Notes under the pieces: generated by a model | The model's database searches: none | Told to the model about the DNA's origin: nothing | Seen by the model: only the letters and a program-made list of their open reading frames with translations | Origin: Deltaproteobacteria bacterium | Lineage (GTDB): Bacteria > Desulfobacterota > BSN033 > WVXP01 | NCBI GenBank assembly: GCA_019308905.1 | Contig: JAFDHF010000013.1 | Location: forward strand, 1 to 60,144 | DNA length: 60,144 nucleotides | Direction of reading: 5' to 3' | In this document: positions 8,686-18,543 of the stretch, one piece after another | Layout: every line of letters starts with the position of its first letter | How positions within the stretch are numbered: position 1 is the stretch's first letter | Translations under genes and position numbers: made by a program

Positions 8686-8960
8686 GGATGCCTCCTCGAA
8701 GAAAACCCGATTGAAATTAGCACAGACAGGACATGAAATCAAGTTCCCGGGTTTCCGGAGCTAACCGGGTCTTCGACCGGAGAGTTTCACAAGTATTTAA
8801 GTTTACAGCTTTTTCTCTTTTTGACAGGAGAACGCCCTTCCCACTTTGCTCCGAGGCTCTCGCGGTGTTCTTATCGGGATTCCCGGGTGGGGAATCTTCG
8901 CCCACTACCTCCTCCAGAGGGCGGGCTCCAAATGTCAGGAAACCCCGGTTAGCAGTGATC

Positions 8961-8988
8961 TTGAAAAGGAACCGGCATATCCTATATA
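8961..8988 (+). promoter_or_regulatory. Candidate sigma70 promoter for the acyl-CoA dehydratase activase; divergent gap 8686-9093
   Basis: In the 408-bp gap between divergent acylphosphatase and activase genes, TTGAAA (8961-8966) is followed after 16 bases by TATATA (8983-8988), inside an AT-rich stretch that contrasts with the GC-rich surroundings. The start codon at 9094 lies about 100 bp downstream. No convincing promoter was seen on the other strand, and no gene or repeat is evident in the gap. Confidence 0.5.
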
Positions 8989-9093
8989 TATAGAGTCGTA
9001 GCGGTACTCCCGAATGACAGAGGCACCCATCATACGACCTCGGAGAACTGTCGCCTTCGAATTGAGACATTCATAATGCTCAGGAGAAGAGAG

Positions 9094-12000
9094 ATGGACA
9101 AGCGGTATGTGGGGATCGATGTCGGCTCGATCAGTGCGAACACCGTGGTTGTCGACCAGGAGGGTAGAGTCCTGGAAGAACACTATACCCGGACCATGGG
9201 GCAACCTCTCCGTGCTGTTCAAAGGGTGATGAAGGAGCTCTTGAAGCGGAACCCGAAGGAGCAGATAGGGGGTATCTATTTCACAGGGGTTGGGGGGAAG
9301 CTCTTGTCAGAACTCCTGGGTGGTGAATTCATCAACGAGATCATCGCCCAGGCCAGGAGCGTCGAACGTTTTCATCCAGAGGTGCGGACCATCATCGACA
9401 TGGGGGGTGAAGACTCCAAGATGATCCTCATCGAAAGGGAGGACGGTCGATTCAGGATCAGTGACTTTGCCATGAACACCCTCTGTGCCGCGGGTACCGG
9501 ATCCTTTCTCGACCAACAGGCGAGCCGTCTCGGGCTGACCATCGAAGAGTTCGGCAAACTCGCCCTTCGGTCCAGTAACCCTCCTCGGATTGCAGGGCGA
9601 TGCAGCGTGTTTGCCAAATCCGACATGATCCATCTTCAACAGATCGCCACTCCCGACTACGACATAGTGGCAGGCCTCTGTTACGCCCTGGCGCGGAATT
9701 TCAAGAGCAATATCGGCAAGGGAAGAGCTTTTACCGTACCCATCAGCTTCCAGGGGGGGGTTGCAGCCAATGTGGGCATGCGCCGAGCCTTCTTGGATAT
9801 TCTCGGGCTCGAGGAGAAGGATCTGATCATTCCCAGGCACTTCGCCTCTATGGGAGCCCTGGGCGCGATCTGGGTGGGACTTGACATGGGCATAGAGAAG
9901 CCGCTCCAGGGGATGGAGGGCCTTGAGGACTACCTGGCTCATCACCAGGAGGAGAGGAAATCCCACAGGCCTCTGGTCCTGTCTGCGGAGCATCTCCGTC
10001 GTGTCTATCCGATTAGGAAGGACCTGCCCCGGTCCGAGCGGATCGAGGCCTACCTGGGGCTGGACGTGGGATCGATAAGTACGAACCTCGTGGTTATCGA
10101 TCGAGAGGGGAACGTGCTGGCCAAGAGGTACCTCATGACCGCGGGTCGTCCCATTGAGGCGGTCAGGAAGGGCCTCGCCGAGATGGAAGAGGAGATCGGA
10201 GACAGTGTCGATATCAAGGGGGTGGCCACCACCGGTTCCGGCAGGTATCTGACTGCCGACTTTGTGGGAGCCGACATAGTGAGAAACGAGATCACCGCCC
10301 AGGCCACGGCGGCTGTTCACATCGACCCGCTCGTGGATACGATCTTCGAGATCGGAGGCCAGGACTCAAAGTACATCAGCCTCGACAGGGGAGTGGTGGT
10401 GGATTTTGAGATGAACAAGGTCTGTGCGGCTGGCACGGGGAGCTTCCTGGAAGAGCAGGCCGAGAGGCTGGGAATTTCAATCAAAGAGGAGTTTGGCCGC
10501 CTCGCCCTGGCTGCAAGAGAGCCGGTCCGTATGGGGGAGCGGTGCACGGTCTTTATCGAATCGGACCTGGTCCACCATCAGCAGAGGGGCGCATCGACGG
10601 AGGATCTCGTAGCAGGGCTCAGCTATTCTATCGTTGAAAACTACCTCAACCGTGTCGTAGGAGACCGCCGCGTGGGAAACAGGATTTTCTTCCAGGGCGG
10701 GACCGCGTTCAACCATGGTGTTGTGGCGGCTTTCGAAGGGATTCTCGGAAAACCCGTCACCGTACCGCCCCATCACGATGTGACGGGGGCGATCGGTGCT
10801 GCTCTTCTGGCAATGAAGGAAAGGAACTGGGAGAGGTCTCAGTTCAAGGGTTTCGATCTGAGCCAGAGGAAGTACGAGATCACCAGCTTTGAATGCAAGG
10901 GCTGTGAGAACCTCTGCCTGATCCGCAAGGTCAGCATCGAGGGAGAAAGGCCTCTCTTTTACGGTAGTCGCTGTGAGAAGTACGATGTTATCAAACGGAG
11001 CAAGGGGAGCGATCTTCCGGATCTCTTCGCCGAGAGGCAGAACCTGCTTTTCGCCCCCTGCCCGGGGGAAGAGCAGCTCCCTCCGGACGCCCCGGTTATC
11101 GGCATACCCAGAATCCTGACCTTTCACGAATTCCTGCCCTTCTGGAGGGCCTTCTTCACAGAGCTGGGATATCGCGTGGTATTGAGCGAACCGAGCAACA
11201 AGGAACTCATCCGCAAGGGGGTCGAGACGCTGGTTGCGGAGACCTGTTTCCCCATAAAGGTCTCTCACGGCCATGTTCTGGATCTGCTCGAAAAGGGGGT
11301 CAAGAGGATTTTTCTCCCGAGCCTGGTGAGCCTGAAGAGCCCGCGGCCGGACATCCCGGTGAGCACAGTCTGCCCCTATGTTCAGAGTTTCCCTTACACG
11401 GTCAAGTCGTCGATCGATTTCAAGGCATTCGGGGCGGAGGTCCTCCACCCGGTGATCCACTTCGGCTGGGACAGGGATGACCTGGAGAAAGAGCTCATCG
11501 GTTTCGGCAAGGTTCTCGGCCGGCGGGCCTCTCAGGTTCGGAGAGCTTACGTCAAAGCGGAGGAGAACCAGGCCCGGTTTGAAGAGGCACTGCTCCGGAG
11601 AGGCCGGGAGGTTCTTGGCGGGCTCGGTCCGGACCAGAAACTGAAGGTGATCATCGGACGCCCTTACAACACCTGTGATCCCGGTGTAAATCTCGACCTC
11701 CCCAAGAAGCTGAGGGACCTGGGGGAGCTCGCGGTTCCCATGGATTTCTTCCCTCTGGACGAGATGGCCCACCGAGAGGGCATAAAGGAGATGTACTGGC
11801 GTTACGGCCAGAGGATCCTGTGTGCCGGCTACCTTGTCAGGGAGGACCCTCGACTCCACGGTATCTATATCACCAATTTCGGCTGCGGAGCGGACTCGTT
11901 CATCAGCCATTTCTTCAGGGATCTGGCCAAGGGTAAGCCCTATCTCCAGTTGGAGATCGACGAGCATTCGGCCGACGCCGGAGCCATTACGCGGTGCGAG

Positions 12001-13287
12001 GCCTTTCTGGACAGTCTCAAGAATGTCGAGGCTCCGGCGGAAAAGCGGGAGAAACCCCGTTCCAGGGTGAGGACAGATCGAGCCCGCAAGATATACATTC
12101 CCTACATGTGTGACCACGCCTATGCCACGGCGGCCGCTCTCAGGGCTTGCGGCGTGGAAGCCGAGGTTTTCCCCGAATCAGATGACGAAACCCTGGTCTG
12201 GGGGAGGAAGTTCACCACGGGGAAGGAGTGCTACCCCTGCATCCTGACGACGGGCGACATGATCAAGGTTGTCAAGCGAGACGACTTCGAACCCGACCGG
12301 GCCGCCTTCTTCATGCCCTCCGGAAGCGGCCCCTGCAGGTTCGGCCAGTATCACCGGTTTCATCGCCTCGTACTCGACGAACTCGGATTTGACAACGTTC
12401 CCATATACGCACCCGATCAGGACGAATCCCTTTATTCGGACTTCGATATCATAGGAGGCAGATTCCTCAGGCTGGGGTGGCAGGGGATAGTTGCCGTCGA
12501 TCTTCTCACAAAGAAGCTTCTCGAAACGCGGCCTTACGAAAAGAATCCAGGAGAGACCGAACGGGTCTACAAGGAGTCTGTCAGGCTAATCACCAAGACC
12601 ATCGAGGAACAGGGCGATCTGGAGGCAGCGCTTACGTGGGCCCGTGATCGGTTCGAATCGATCGAGACTGTGGGCTCGGGCGAGAAACCTCTGATCGGGA
12701 TTGTGGGGGAGATCTATGTCCGGTCGAATCGATTCGCCAATGAGAACGTGGTGGACAAGGTTGAGCAGTTCGGTGGCGAAGCCTGGCTCGCACCGATCTC
12801 CGAATGGATACACTATGTCAATGCCATGGGACGGAGGAGGAGCCTCAAGAGAAGACACATCTCCAACGTCTTGAAGATAGCCCTCACCGAGTACTACCAG
12901 AGGAAAGATGAGCACCGGTTGGAAAGGATCTTCAAGGGGCACCTGCGTCATGGAGAAGAGCCCTCCACGCGGGAGGTGCTCAGAAAGGCCAGCCCCTACT
13001 TGGACGACTCCTTCGAAGGGGAAGCCATTCTCAGCATCGGCAAGACCATCGATTTCTGCAAGAAGGGGGCAAGCGGGGTCATCAACGTCATGCCCTTCAC
13101 CTGCATGCCGGGAACGGTTGTCGGGGCGTTGCTGAAGCGGTATCGGGAAGAGAACAACAACCTTCCCATCCTCAACATGGCCTATGACGGCCAGGAACAG
13201 ACCAACAGCCTGACCCGCATCGAGGCCTTCATGCACCAGGCGAGGCAGTACAGGGAGCAGCAGCTCATTCGGAGAAAGGGCAATTGA
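9094..13287 (+). CDS. Fused acyl-CoA dehydratase activase (double ASKHA + DUF2229/HgdB-like)
   Basis: A 1397-1398-residue protein starting at ATG 9094 after AGGAGAAGAGAG. Two BcrA/BadF/HgdC-type ATPase domains are fused. The first (about 1-270) carries GIDVGSISANTVVVDQ, GGEDSKMI, CAAGTGSFLDQQASRLG and GRCSVFAKSDMIHLQQ. The second (about 318-590) has GLDVGSISTNLVVIDREG, GGQDSKYI, CAAGTGSFLEEQAERLG and GERCTVFIESDLVHHQQ. The paired Cys of each (CAAGTG and GRC/GERC) would ligate a [4Fe-4S] cluster. A Cys-rich link follows (ECKGCENLCLIRK, then a further CEKY), then a DUF2229/COG3580-like and an HgdB/COG3581-like part with CFPIKVSHGH, PFTCMPG and other Cys motifs. Activases use ATP to inject one electron into 2-hydroxyacyl-CoA dehydratases or benzoyl-CoA reductases. 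Such giant fusions occur in many anaerobes, often orphaned as here, and their partner is not established. Confidence 0.9.
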   Translation: MDKRYVGIDVGSISANTVVVDQEGRVLEEHYTRTMGQPLRAVQRVMKELLKRNPKEQIGGIYFTGVGGKLLSELLGGEFINEIIAQARSVERFHPEVRTIIDMGGEDSKMILIEREDGRFRISDFAMNTLCAAGTGSFLDQQASRLGLTIEEFGKLALRSSNPPRIAGRCSVFAKSDMIHLQQIATPDYDIVAGLCYALARNFKSNIGKGRAFTVPISFQGGVAANVGMRRAFLDILGLEEKDLIIPRHFASMGALGAIWVGLDMGIEKPLQGMEGLEDYLAHHQEERKSHRPLVLSAEHLRRVYPIRKDLPRSERIEAYLGLDVGSISTNLVVIDREGNVLAKRYLMTAGRPIEAVRKGLAEMEEEIGDSVDIKGVATTGSGRYLTADFVGADIVRNEITAQATAAVHIDPLVDTIFEIGGQDSKYISLDRGVVVDFEMNKVCAAGTGSFLEEQAERLGISIKEEFGRLALAAREPVRMGERCTVFIESDLVHHQQRGASTEDLVAGLSYSIVENYLNRVVGDRRVGNRIFFQGGTAFNHGVVAAFEGILGKPVTVPPHHDVTGAIGAALLAMKERNWERSQFKGFDLSQRKYEITSFECKGCENLCLIRKVSIEGERPLFYGSRCEKYDVIKRSKGSDLPDLFAERQNLLFAPCPGEEQLPPDAPVIGIPRILTFHEFLPFWRAFFTELGYRVVLSEPSNKELIRKGVETLVAETCFPIKVSHGHVLDLLEKGVKRIFLPSLVSLKSPRPDIPVSTVCPYVQSFPYTVKSSIDFKAFGAEVLHPVIHFGWDRDDLEKELIGFGKVLGRRASQVRRAYVKAEENQARFEEALLRRGREVLGGLGPDQKLKVIIGRPYNTCDPGVNLDLPKKLRDLGELAVPMDFFPLDEMAHREGIKEMYWRYGQRILCAGYLVREDPRLHGIYITNFGCGADSFISHFFRDLAKGKPYLQLEIDEHSADAGAITRCEAFLDSLKNVEAPAEKREKPRSRVRTDRARKIYIPYMCDHAYATAAALRACGVEAEVFPESDDETLVWGRKFTTGKECYPCILTTGDMIKVVKRDDFEPDRAAFFMPSGSGPCRFGQYHRFHRLVLDELGFDNVPIYAPDQDESLYSDFDIIGGRFLRLGWQGIVAVDLLTKKLLETRPYEKNPGETERVYKESVRLITKTIEEQGDLEAALTWARDRFESIETVGSGEKPLIGIVGEIYVRSNRFANENVVDKVEQFGGEAWLAPISEWIHYVNAMGRRRSLKRRHISNVLKIALTEYYQRKDEHRLERIFKGHLRHGEEPSTREVLRKASPYLDDSFEGEAILSIGKTIDFCKKGASGVINVMPFTCMPGTVVGALLKRYREENNNLPILNMAYDGQEQTNSLTRIEAFMHQARQYREQQLIRRKGN

Positions 13288-14000
13288 CGGACAGACAAAA
13301 AAGGGGCGAGGGTGTCTTTCTCCTTGAGGCCGTGATCTTTGACATGGACGGCGTGATTGCCGACACGGAGCCCCTCCACGCACGAGCCTATATAGAGGCC
13401 CTTGGAAGCTTTGGGATCCACGTCTCTGAGAGTGAGTATCGAAAGGCGGTTACCGAGAAGGGAAAGACCATGGCAGCCTGGTTCGGCGAACTCGGCGGTG
13501 ATCCTGAACAAATCACCGAACTTTACAGGCGGAAGGACAGCATCTATTTTCCCCTTCTCAGGAAGCTGGGAACTCCCAGACCGGGCTTGCTGGACTTGCT
13601 CTCACAGCTCAAGGAGTCGGCTGTGCCCTGTGTACTTGCTACGAGTTCGAGGAGAGTGAACGCGGAGTTTCTTCTCGATCTGTTCGGGCTGAGAGGCTAT
13701 TTTGTCCTTGTCCTGGCTCTGGAGGACGTCTCCCGGGTCAAACCCGATCCCGAGGTTTTCCTACTGGCCTTGGAGAAGATAGGAGGTGAGCCTGGAAGAA
13801 CCGTGGTCATCGAAGATAGCCCGAAGGGTGTCCTGGCTGCCTTGGCTGCCGGTATTCCGGTCGTCGTGGTGCCCACTTTCTCGACCGATCGCTATGACTT
13901 CGACGGTGCGGCCCTAAGGGTCGAATCCCTCGAAGACCTATCAGTGGAAAAACTCGACGCCCTCCTCGAATCACAAAGAAGGGGCCGGATCTCGGCTTGA
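13284..14000 (+). CDS. HAD-superfamily phosphatase (beta-phosphoglucomutase/Gph-like)
   Basis: About 238 residues from TTG 13284, whose codon overlaps the stop of the activase gene; no better start lies close by. The HAD motifs are intact: motif I VIFDMDGVIADTEPLH near residue 14, motif II VLATSSRR near 113, motif III Lys in RVKPDPEVF near 150, and motif IV VIEDSPKGVLAALAAG near 172. The cap region after motif I is alpha-helical, as in subfamily IA. The substrate is probably a small sugar phosphate or 2-phosphoglycolate, but this cannot be fixed from sequence. Translational coupling to the activase is notable because no functional link is obvious. Confidence 0.88.
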   Translation: MTDRQKRGEGVFLLEAVIFDMDGVIADTEPLHARAYIEALGSFGIHVSESEYRKAVTEKGKTMAAWFGELGGDPEQITELYRRKDSIYFPLLRKLGTPRPGLLDLLSQLKESAVPCVLATSSRRVNAEFLLDLFGLRGYFVLVLALEDVSRVKPDPEVFLLALEKIGGEPGRTVVIEDSPKGVLAALAAGIPVVVVPTFSTDRYDFDGAALRVESLEDLSVEKLDALLESQRRGRISA

Positions 14001-14079
14001 GTCTCGTGGGCCGGCCTGGCTTCACCGAGGCGACAATTCCTGGTCTCTACACGTCGGGCTGCCTATCTGGGCTTGGAAC

Positions 14080-15081
14080 TTAGAGTCCCAGTGTGGCCAC
14101 CATGACCGCCTTTATGGTATGGACCCTGTTTTCGGCTTCGTCGAAGACGATCGAGGCTTCTGATTCAAAGACCTCTTCGGTCACCTCCATTCCGTCGAGG
14201 CCGAATCTCTCATAGATCTCCCTGCCGACCGTGGTTTCGCGATTGTGGAATGCCGGCAGGCAGTGCATGAACTTGACACGGGGATTGCCTGTCAGCCTCA
14301 TGGTTTCGCTGTTCACCTGGTACGGCTTCAGCAGGTTGATCCTTTGCTCCCATACCTCTTCCGGTTCTCCCATGGAGACCCAGACATCGGTGCAGAGAAA
14401 ATCGCAGTCCTTTACTCCGGCCTCGAGGTCGTCGGTGATCCGTATTCTCGCCCCCGTCTCTTCGGCTATCTTCTGTGTCTTTCTCACCAGTTCCCCGTCG
14501 GGTTGCACGCCCTTTGGGGCCACGGAGCGGAAATCCATCCCCATCTTTGCAGCGCCCACCAAGAGGGAATTCCCCATGTTGTTCCTGGCATCGCCGAGGT
14601 AGGCGAAAGCGATCTGGCTCAGGGGTTTGTCGGAATGTTCGGTCATAGTAAGCAGATCGGCCAGGACCTGGGTGGGATGGAACTCATTTGTCAGCCCGTT
14701 CCAAACCGGAACACCGGCATATCTCCCGAGTTCTTCGACGATCTCCTGGCCAAAACCCCTGTATTCGATGCCGTCGTACATCCTGCCCAGCACCCTGGCC
14801 GTATCCTTCATAGATTCCTTCTTGCCCATCTGGGAACCTGACGGGCCCAGGTAGGTCACCCTTGCTCCCTGATCGTAAGCCGCGGTCTCGAAGGCACATC
14901 TCGTTCTTGTCGAAGCCTTTTCAAAGATCAGGACGATGTTTTTCCCCGTAAGCCTCGGCTGCTCCGTTCCCGTGTATTTGGCCCTTTTGAGATCCTGCGA
15001 GAGATCGAGGAGAAACTCTATCTCCTTCGGGGTGAAGTCGAGGAGCTTCAAGAAGTTCCGGTTTCTCAGATTAAAAGCCAT
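14080..15081 (-). CDS. argF: Ornithine carbamoyltransferase
   Basis: 333 residues from ATG 15081, seven or so bases after AAGGAGGAGG. Carbamoyl phosphate-binding STRTR ([12 protein letters not shown] near 56), [14 protein letters not shown] near 130 for the second substrate loop, and the ornithine-site HCLP ([10 protein letters not shown] near 270) are all present. DVWVSMGE near 233 matches the SMG loop of OTCases. The enzyme makes citrulline from ornithine and carbamoyl phosphate, or the reverse in arginine fermentation. It is the last gene of a minus-strand group with a short N-acetylglutamate synthase and carbamate kinase. The first partner suggests biosynthesis and the second catabolism, so direction is open. 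argG lies 20 kb away. Confidence 0.94.
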   Translation of the reverse strand: MAFNLRNRNFLKLLDFTPKEIEFLLDLSQDLKRAKYTGTEQPRLTGKNIVLIFEKASTRTRCAFETAAYDQGARVTYLGPSGSQMGKKESMKDTARVLGRMYDGIEYRGFGQEIVEELGRYAGVPVWNGLTNEFHPTQVLADLLTMTEHSDKPLSQIAFAYLGDARNNMGNSLLVGAAKMGMDFRSVAPKGVQPDGELVRKTQKIAEETGARIRITDDLEAGVKDCDFLCTDVWVSMGEPEEVWEQRINLLKPYQVNSETMRLTGNPRVKFMHCLPAFHNRETTVGREIYERFGLDGMEVTEEVFESEASIVFDEAENRVHTIKAVMVATLGL

Positions 15082-15190
15082 GGCCTCCTCCTTGTCAGGT
15101 GCCGGGTCTCTTGTCCCCCGGGGTCGGTCTACTATATCCAGGTGAACGGATGATTGCAACCCTTCATGAATCGTCCCGGATCAGATAGGA

Positions 15191-15955
15191 CTAGAAGAGT
15201 CCTGCAGCGTCCTTTACCGAATCAAAGACATAATCGGGCCTGATATGGCCCTTCAGATCGCTCTCTTTGAACTCCCCGGTCTTCACCAGGACCGATTTTA
15301 TCCCGGCCTTCTTTGCCCCCAATATGTCGGTGAGGATCTTGTCGCCGATCATGACGACCCTGTCTCTGGGGACGTTCATCGTCGCAAGGGCGATATCGAA
15401 GATATATCTGTTGGGTTTCCCGATGTAGGTGGCTTTCACACGGGCGGCGTCTTCGAGCATCTTGCCATAGGCTCCGACCGTAAGTTCCACCCCACCCATG
15501 CTGTTGTCGACGGTTTCGGGTATCATGACGATGAACTTGGAACCCCGGAGCAGCAATTTCAGGGCCCTGTTCATGTTCTGAAAATTGAAATCCTCCCGGA
15601 GGTCTCCAAGCACCAGGTATTCCGGATTCCTGTCGTCGTGGGGGAGGTCCCTGAATTCTTCGAGGCCTTCCCTTTTCAGCATCACCCAGCACGATCTGGG
15701 ATGGAGGAGCCTGAGGTATTCGGCCGTGGCAAAAGAGGCCGTAATAACCTCGTCTTCACCGATCTGGAAACCCTTGGCCTGGAGCCCGGAAGCGCAGCTC
15801 TTTCTGCTCTTGAGGGTGCTGTTTGTCACGATTCGGATGAGGACGCCCTTCCTGCGGAGGAATTCGATCAATTCGACGGCACCGGGATAGACCTTACCCT
15901 GGAACTCCAGGACACCATCTACGTCGAAGAAGACCCCTTCAAATCTCGCGCTCAC
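15191..15955 (-). CDS. HAD-IIA family phosphatase (NagD/HDHD2-like)
   Basis: 254 residues. Motif I is FFDVDGVLEFQGKVYPGA near residue 9, motif II RIVTNSTLKSRKSC near 41, motif III KPNRYIFDIAL near 178, and motif IV MIGDKILTDILGAKKAGIKSVLVKTG near 202. The position of the cap between motifs II and III is typical of the NagD/4-nitrophenylphosphatase class (HAD-IIA). Substrates of this class include nucleotide monophosphates, phosphoglycolate and protein phospho-residues. It lies between carbamate kinase and argF on the same strand, 91 bp from the former and 109 bp from the latter. Why it is kept in this group is unclear; metabolite repair is one guess. Confidence 0.88.
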   Translation of the reverse strand: MSARFEGVFFDVDGVLEFQGKVYPGAVELIEFLRRKGVLIRIVTNSTLKSRKSCASGLQAKGFQIGEDEVITASFATAEYLRLLHPRSCWVMLKREGLEEFRDLPHDDRNPEYLVLGDLREDFNFQNMNRALKLLLRGSKFIVMIPETVDNSMGGVELTVGAYGKMLEDAARVKATYIGKPNRYIFDIALATMNVPRDRVVMIGDKILTDILGAKKAGIKSVLVKTGEFKESDLKGHIRPDYVFDSVKDAAGLF

Positions 15956-16045
15956 GGAGTAGGCCCTCCCTCCCGTGAAAGAGGAGAAAACCCGGTGCAG
16001 GAGGGATGAAACCGGTACCCGGCCACGGATCGGTCCGGTGTTTCT

Positions 16046-17005
16046 CTACGCCTGCCCGGAAGGGGCCTTGACGATCTCCGTGCCGGCCTCGCCTCTTACT
16101 GCCTTTTCGATGTTTTCGATGGAGGTGATCACCGCCCTCTTTCCCCCTTTATCTAGGAAGTCCATGGCAGCCTCGACTTTGGGACCCATAGAACCCGGAG
16201 GGAAATGGCCTTCTTCCCAAAACCGGGCCATGTCCTCCAGGGTCAGGGAGCGGAGGATCTTCTGGTTGGGCTTGCCGTAATTGATGGCTGCTCCCTCGAC
16301 ATCGGTGGCGATGATGAGACTGTCCACTCCGACTTCTTCGGCGAGCTTGGCACTGCAGAGGTCTTTGTCGATCACCGCATCCACTCCCGCAAAAGCCCGG
16401 CCCTGACGGACGACCGGGATACCCCCTCCTCCACAACATATCACTATGAAGTCCATGTCGACGAGTTTCCTGATCTCTCGTTTTTCTATGACCGTGACCG
16501 GCCTGGGAGAAGCCACCACCCGCCGGTATCCCTTGGCGGTCTTTCGTGTTGGATAGGGGAGAGCTGCGGCCTTCTCTTCCGAGTAGACGGGGCCGATAGG
16601 CTTGGAAGGATTATCGAAGGCCGGGTCGTTCTGGTCTACGACGACATAGGTGATTACGTTTACCAGGAGTTGTTCGGTGTCGATTCCGATCTCCATGAGT
16701 GCCGTGTCCAGGGTCGATTCGATCATGTAACCGATCTGTCCCTGGGTCTGAGCCACTAGTATCTCCAGAGGCAGTTTCGGAACCTCGTCGCAGGACTCCT
16801 GCTGCAGGAGAATATTGCCCACCTGTGGCCCGTTGCCGTGGGTGACTATGATCCGGTAATCTCGGGAAAGCCTGGCGATCTGCCGGGCCGGAACCTTGAG
16901 ATTCTCCATCTGTTGAGCGGCAGTGCCTTCCTGTCCTCTCTGGATGAGGGCGTTGCCTCCAAGAGCAATCAAAAGAACTTCCTTCTTAGCGTGCGAATTC
17001 GTCAT
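16046..17005 (-). CDS. arcC: Carbamate kinase (first copy)
   Basis: 319 residues of the amino-acid kinase superfamily. Family marks are LLIALGGNALIQRGQEGT near residue 10, IVTHGNGPQVGNILLQQ near 53, QGQIGYMIES near 88, CGGGGIPVVRQG near 195, VIDKDLCSAKLAEEVG near 212 and EGHFPPGSMGPKVEAAMDFL near 265. It interconverts carbamate plus ATP with carbamoyl phosphate plus ADP. In fermentation it makes ATP; in some archaea related enzymes run in the synthetic direction. It lies in the same minus-strand group as argF and an N-acetylglutamate synthase. No arginine deiminase (arcA) is visible, which argues against a classic ADI operon. A second copy is at 49633. Confidence 0.95.
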   Translation of the reverse strand: MTNSHAKKEVLLIALGGNALIQRGQEGTAAQQMENLKVPARQIARLSRDYRIIVTHGNGPQVGNILLQQESCDEVPKLPLEILVAQTQGQIGYMIESTLDTALMEIGIDTEQLLVNVITYVVVDQNDPAFDNPSKPIGPVYSEEKAAALPYPTRKTAKGYRRVVASPRPVTVIEKREIRKLVDMDFIVICCGGGGIPVVRQGRAFAGVDAVIDKDLCSAKLAEEVGVDSLIIATDVEGAAINYGKPNQKILRSLTLEDMARFWEEGHFPPGSMGPKVEAAMDFLDKGGKRAVITSIENIEKAVRGEAGTEIVKAPSGQA

Positions 17006-17133
17006 ACAGACCTCTCCTCGTCGATGGGAAATGCTGGTTCCTTGTTCCCACTGGAATCTGAAACCCGCAAGCAGGCAGCCTCTGACCGGCCGCCCACGAT
17101 GGCCTGCGGGTTTCTATCACAAACTGTGATGAT

Positions 17134-18459
17134 TTACTTGGTCAGCTCCTGCAAACGGCTGAGAAGCACCTCCTTGAGTGTCGGTTCACCGTGATCCGAG
17201 TACTCGTAACGCACTCGGAGATTCGGTTTGTTGATCGAAACGAGTTTCGGCAGATCAATGGGCGTTGCAGAGAGCACCAGATCGCAGTCGGTCCGGTTGA
17301 TCGTGAGCTCCAGGTCATGGATCTGCTGCTCCCCGTATCCCATGGCAGGCAACAGAGTGCCGATGTGGGGATAGGTCCTGAAGGTCTCCTTGATGGTTCC
17401 GGTAATGTAGGGCCTGGGATCGACTATTTCGGCTGCTCCATACCTTTTGGCGGCGATGACTCCTGCTCCGTAGGTCATCTCTCCGTGGGTGAGGGTAGGG
17501 CCGTCTTCCACTACCAGGACACGCTTGCCCCGGATCTGGTCGGGGTCGTCCACGAGGACCGCCGATTCGGCCAGGATGATCTGTGCACGGGGAGCGTATT
17601 TCTCTATGTTCTTTCGGACCTCATCGACCTTTTCCGGTTTTGCACTGTCGGTCTTGTTGATCACGGCTATGTCTGCCATGAGCATGTTCGTTTCACCTGG
17701 GAAATAGAGCAGCTCGTGCCCTGCTCTGTGGGGATCGAAGATCACGATTTGAATATCCGGGGAGAAGAAGGGAGTGTCGTTGTTTCCACCGTCCCACACA
17801 ACCACGTCGGCTTCCTTTTCCGCTTGCTCCAGTATCTGCTTGTAATCAACCCCGGCATAAACCACCGTTCCCTGGGCTACCAGGGGTTCGTACTCCTCTC
17901 TTTCTTCTATCGTGCAGTGATGTTTTTCAAAATCCTCGTAGCTGGAAAACCGCTGAACAGCCTGGGCCTTCAGATCCCCATAGGGCATGGGATGGCGGAC
18001 GGCGACGACCTTTCTGCCGGTATCGGTCATGATCTTACAGACGTGGCGAGTAGTCTGCGACTTGCCGCATCCTGTTCGGACAGCACAGATCGAAACCACC
18101 GGCTTCCTGGAGGCGAGCATAGTATGCCGGGCGCCGATGAGTATGAAATCGGCGCCGTTGGCAGTTGCAAGGGAGGCCTTGTGCATGACCTGAACATGGG
18201 GTACATCGCTATAGGAGAAGGCCACCAGATCCACCTTGTGTTTCTGGATGAGCCCGGCAAGCTCTTCTTCGGCGTGGATGGGTATCCCTTCGGGGTACGA
18301 TTCTCCAGCCAGCTCTGGCGGGTAGAGACGCCCCTCAATGTCTGGAATTTGGGTGGCCGTAAAAGCAACGACCTTGTAACGGGTGTTGTCCTTGAAATAG
18401 ACGTTGAAGTTGTGAAAATCGCGTCCAGCAGCGCCCATGATGATTACATTCTCAGCCAT
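17134..18459 (-). CDS. COG2403-type P-loop NTPase (cyclic 2,3-diphosphoglycerate synthetase-like)
   Basis: About 441 residues from ATG 18459, preceded by GAGGAG; the upstream 28 codons of the open frame are unlikely to be translated. The N-terminal 130 residues resemble a Rossmann-like domain (VIIMGAAGRDFHNFNVYF). A P-loop-like VVSICAVRTGCGKSQTTRHV is near 128, NNDTPFFSPDIQIVIFDPHR near 225, and an NKTD guanine-type specificity motif (AVINKTDSAKP) near 262. Such proteins are annotated as predicted GTPases and are distantly related to archaeal cyclic 2,3-diphosphoglycerate synthetase. Their role is unknown. The association with carbamate kinase and ornithine carbamoyltransferase seen here is a context clue to a function in carbamoyl or phosphate metabolism. 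Confidence 0.8.
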   Translation of the reverse strand: MAENVIIMGAAGRDFHNFNVYFKDNTRYKVVAFTATQIPDIEGRLYPPELAGESYPEGIPIHAEEELAGLIQKHKVDLVAFSYSDVPHVQVMHKASLATANGADFILIGARHTMLASRKPVVSICAVRTGCGKSQTTRHVCKIMTDTGRKVVAVRHPMPYGDLKAQAVQRFSSYEDFEKHHCTIEEREEYEPLVAQGTVVYAGVDYKQILEQAEKEADVVVWDGGNNDTPFFSPDIQIVIFDPHRAGHELLYFPGETNMLMADIAVINKTDSAKPEKVDEVRKNIEKYAPRAQIILAESAVLVDDPDQIRGKRVLVVEDGPTLTHGEMTYGAGVIAAKRYGAAEIVDPRPYITGTIKETFRTYPHIGTLLPAMGYGEQQIHDLELTINRTDCDLVLSATPIDLPKLVSINKPNLRVRYEYSDHGEPTLKEVLLSRLQELTK

Positions 18460-18543
18460 AAGAACTCCTCTCTCTTTGAAGGATTTGAGCATTGAAAAAA
18501 GCAGTCTTACAGAGAACCGTAGTGACCATTTCCCGGTACTCAC

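Noticed and set aside
8686-9093. Cobalamin or other known riboswitch in the large leaders near corrinoid-related genes
   Set aside because: No B12-box-like or other familiar conserved riboswitch core was recognised in this gap or before the methyltransferase genes.
10477-12117. Long antisense open frame (546 codons) on the minus strand within the activase gene
   Set aside because: It mirrors a strongly conserved plus-strand protein, has no recognisable family, and such antisense frames are common in GC-rich coding DNA.
17191-18495. Antisense frame of 434 codons opposite the COG2403 gene
   Set aside because: No homology recognised and it covers the coding frame of a protein with clear motifs; treated as a shadow.
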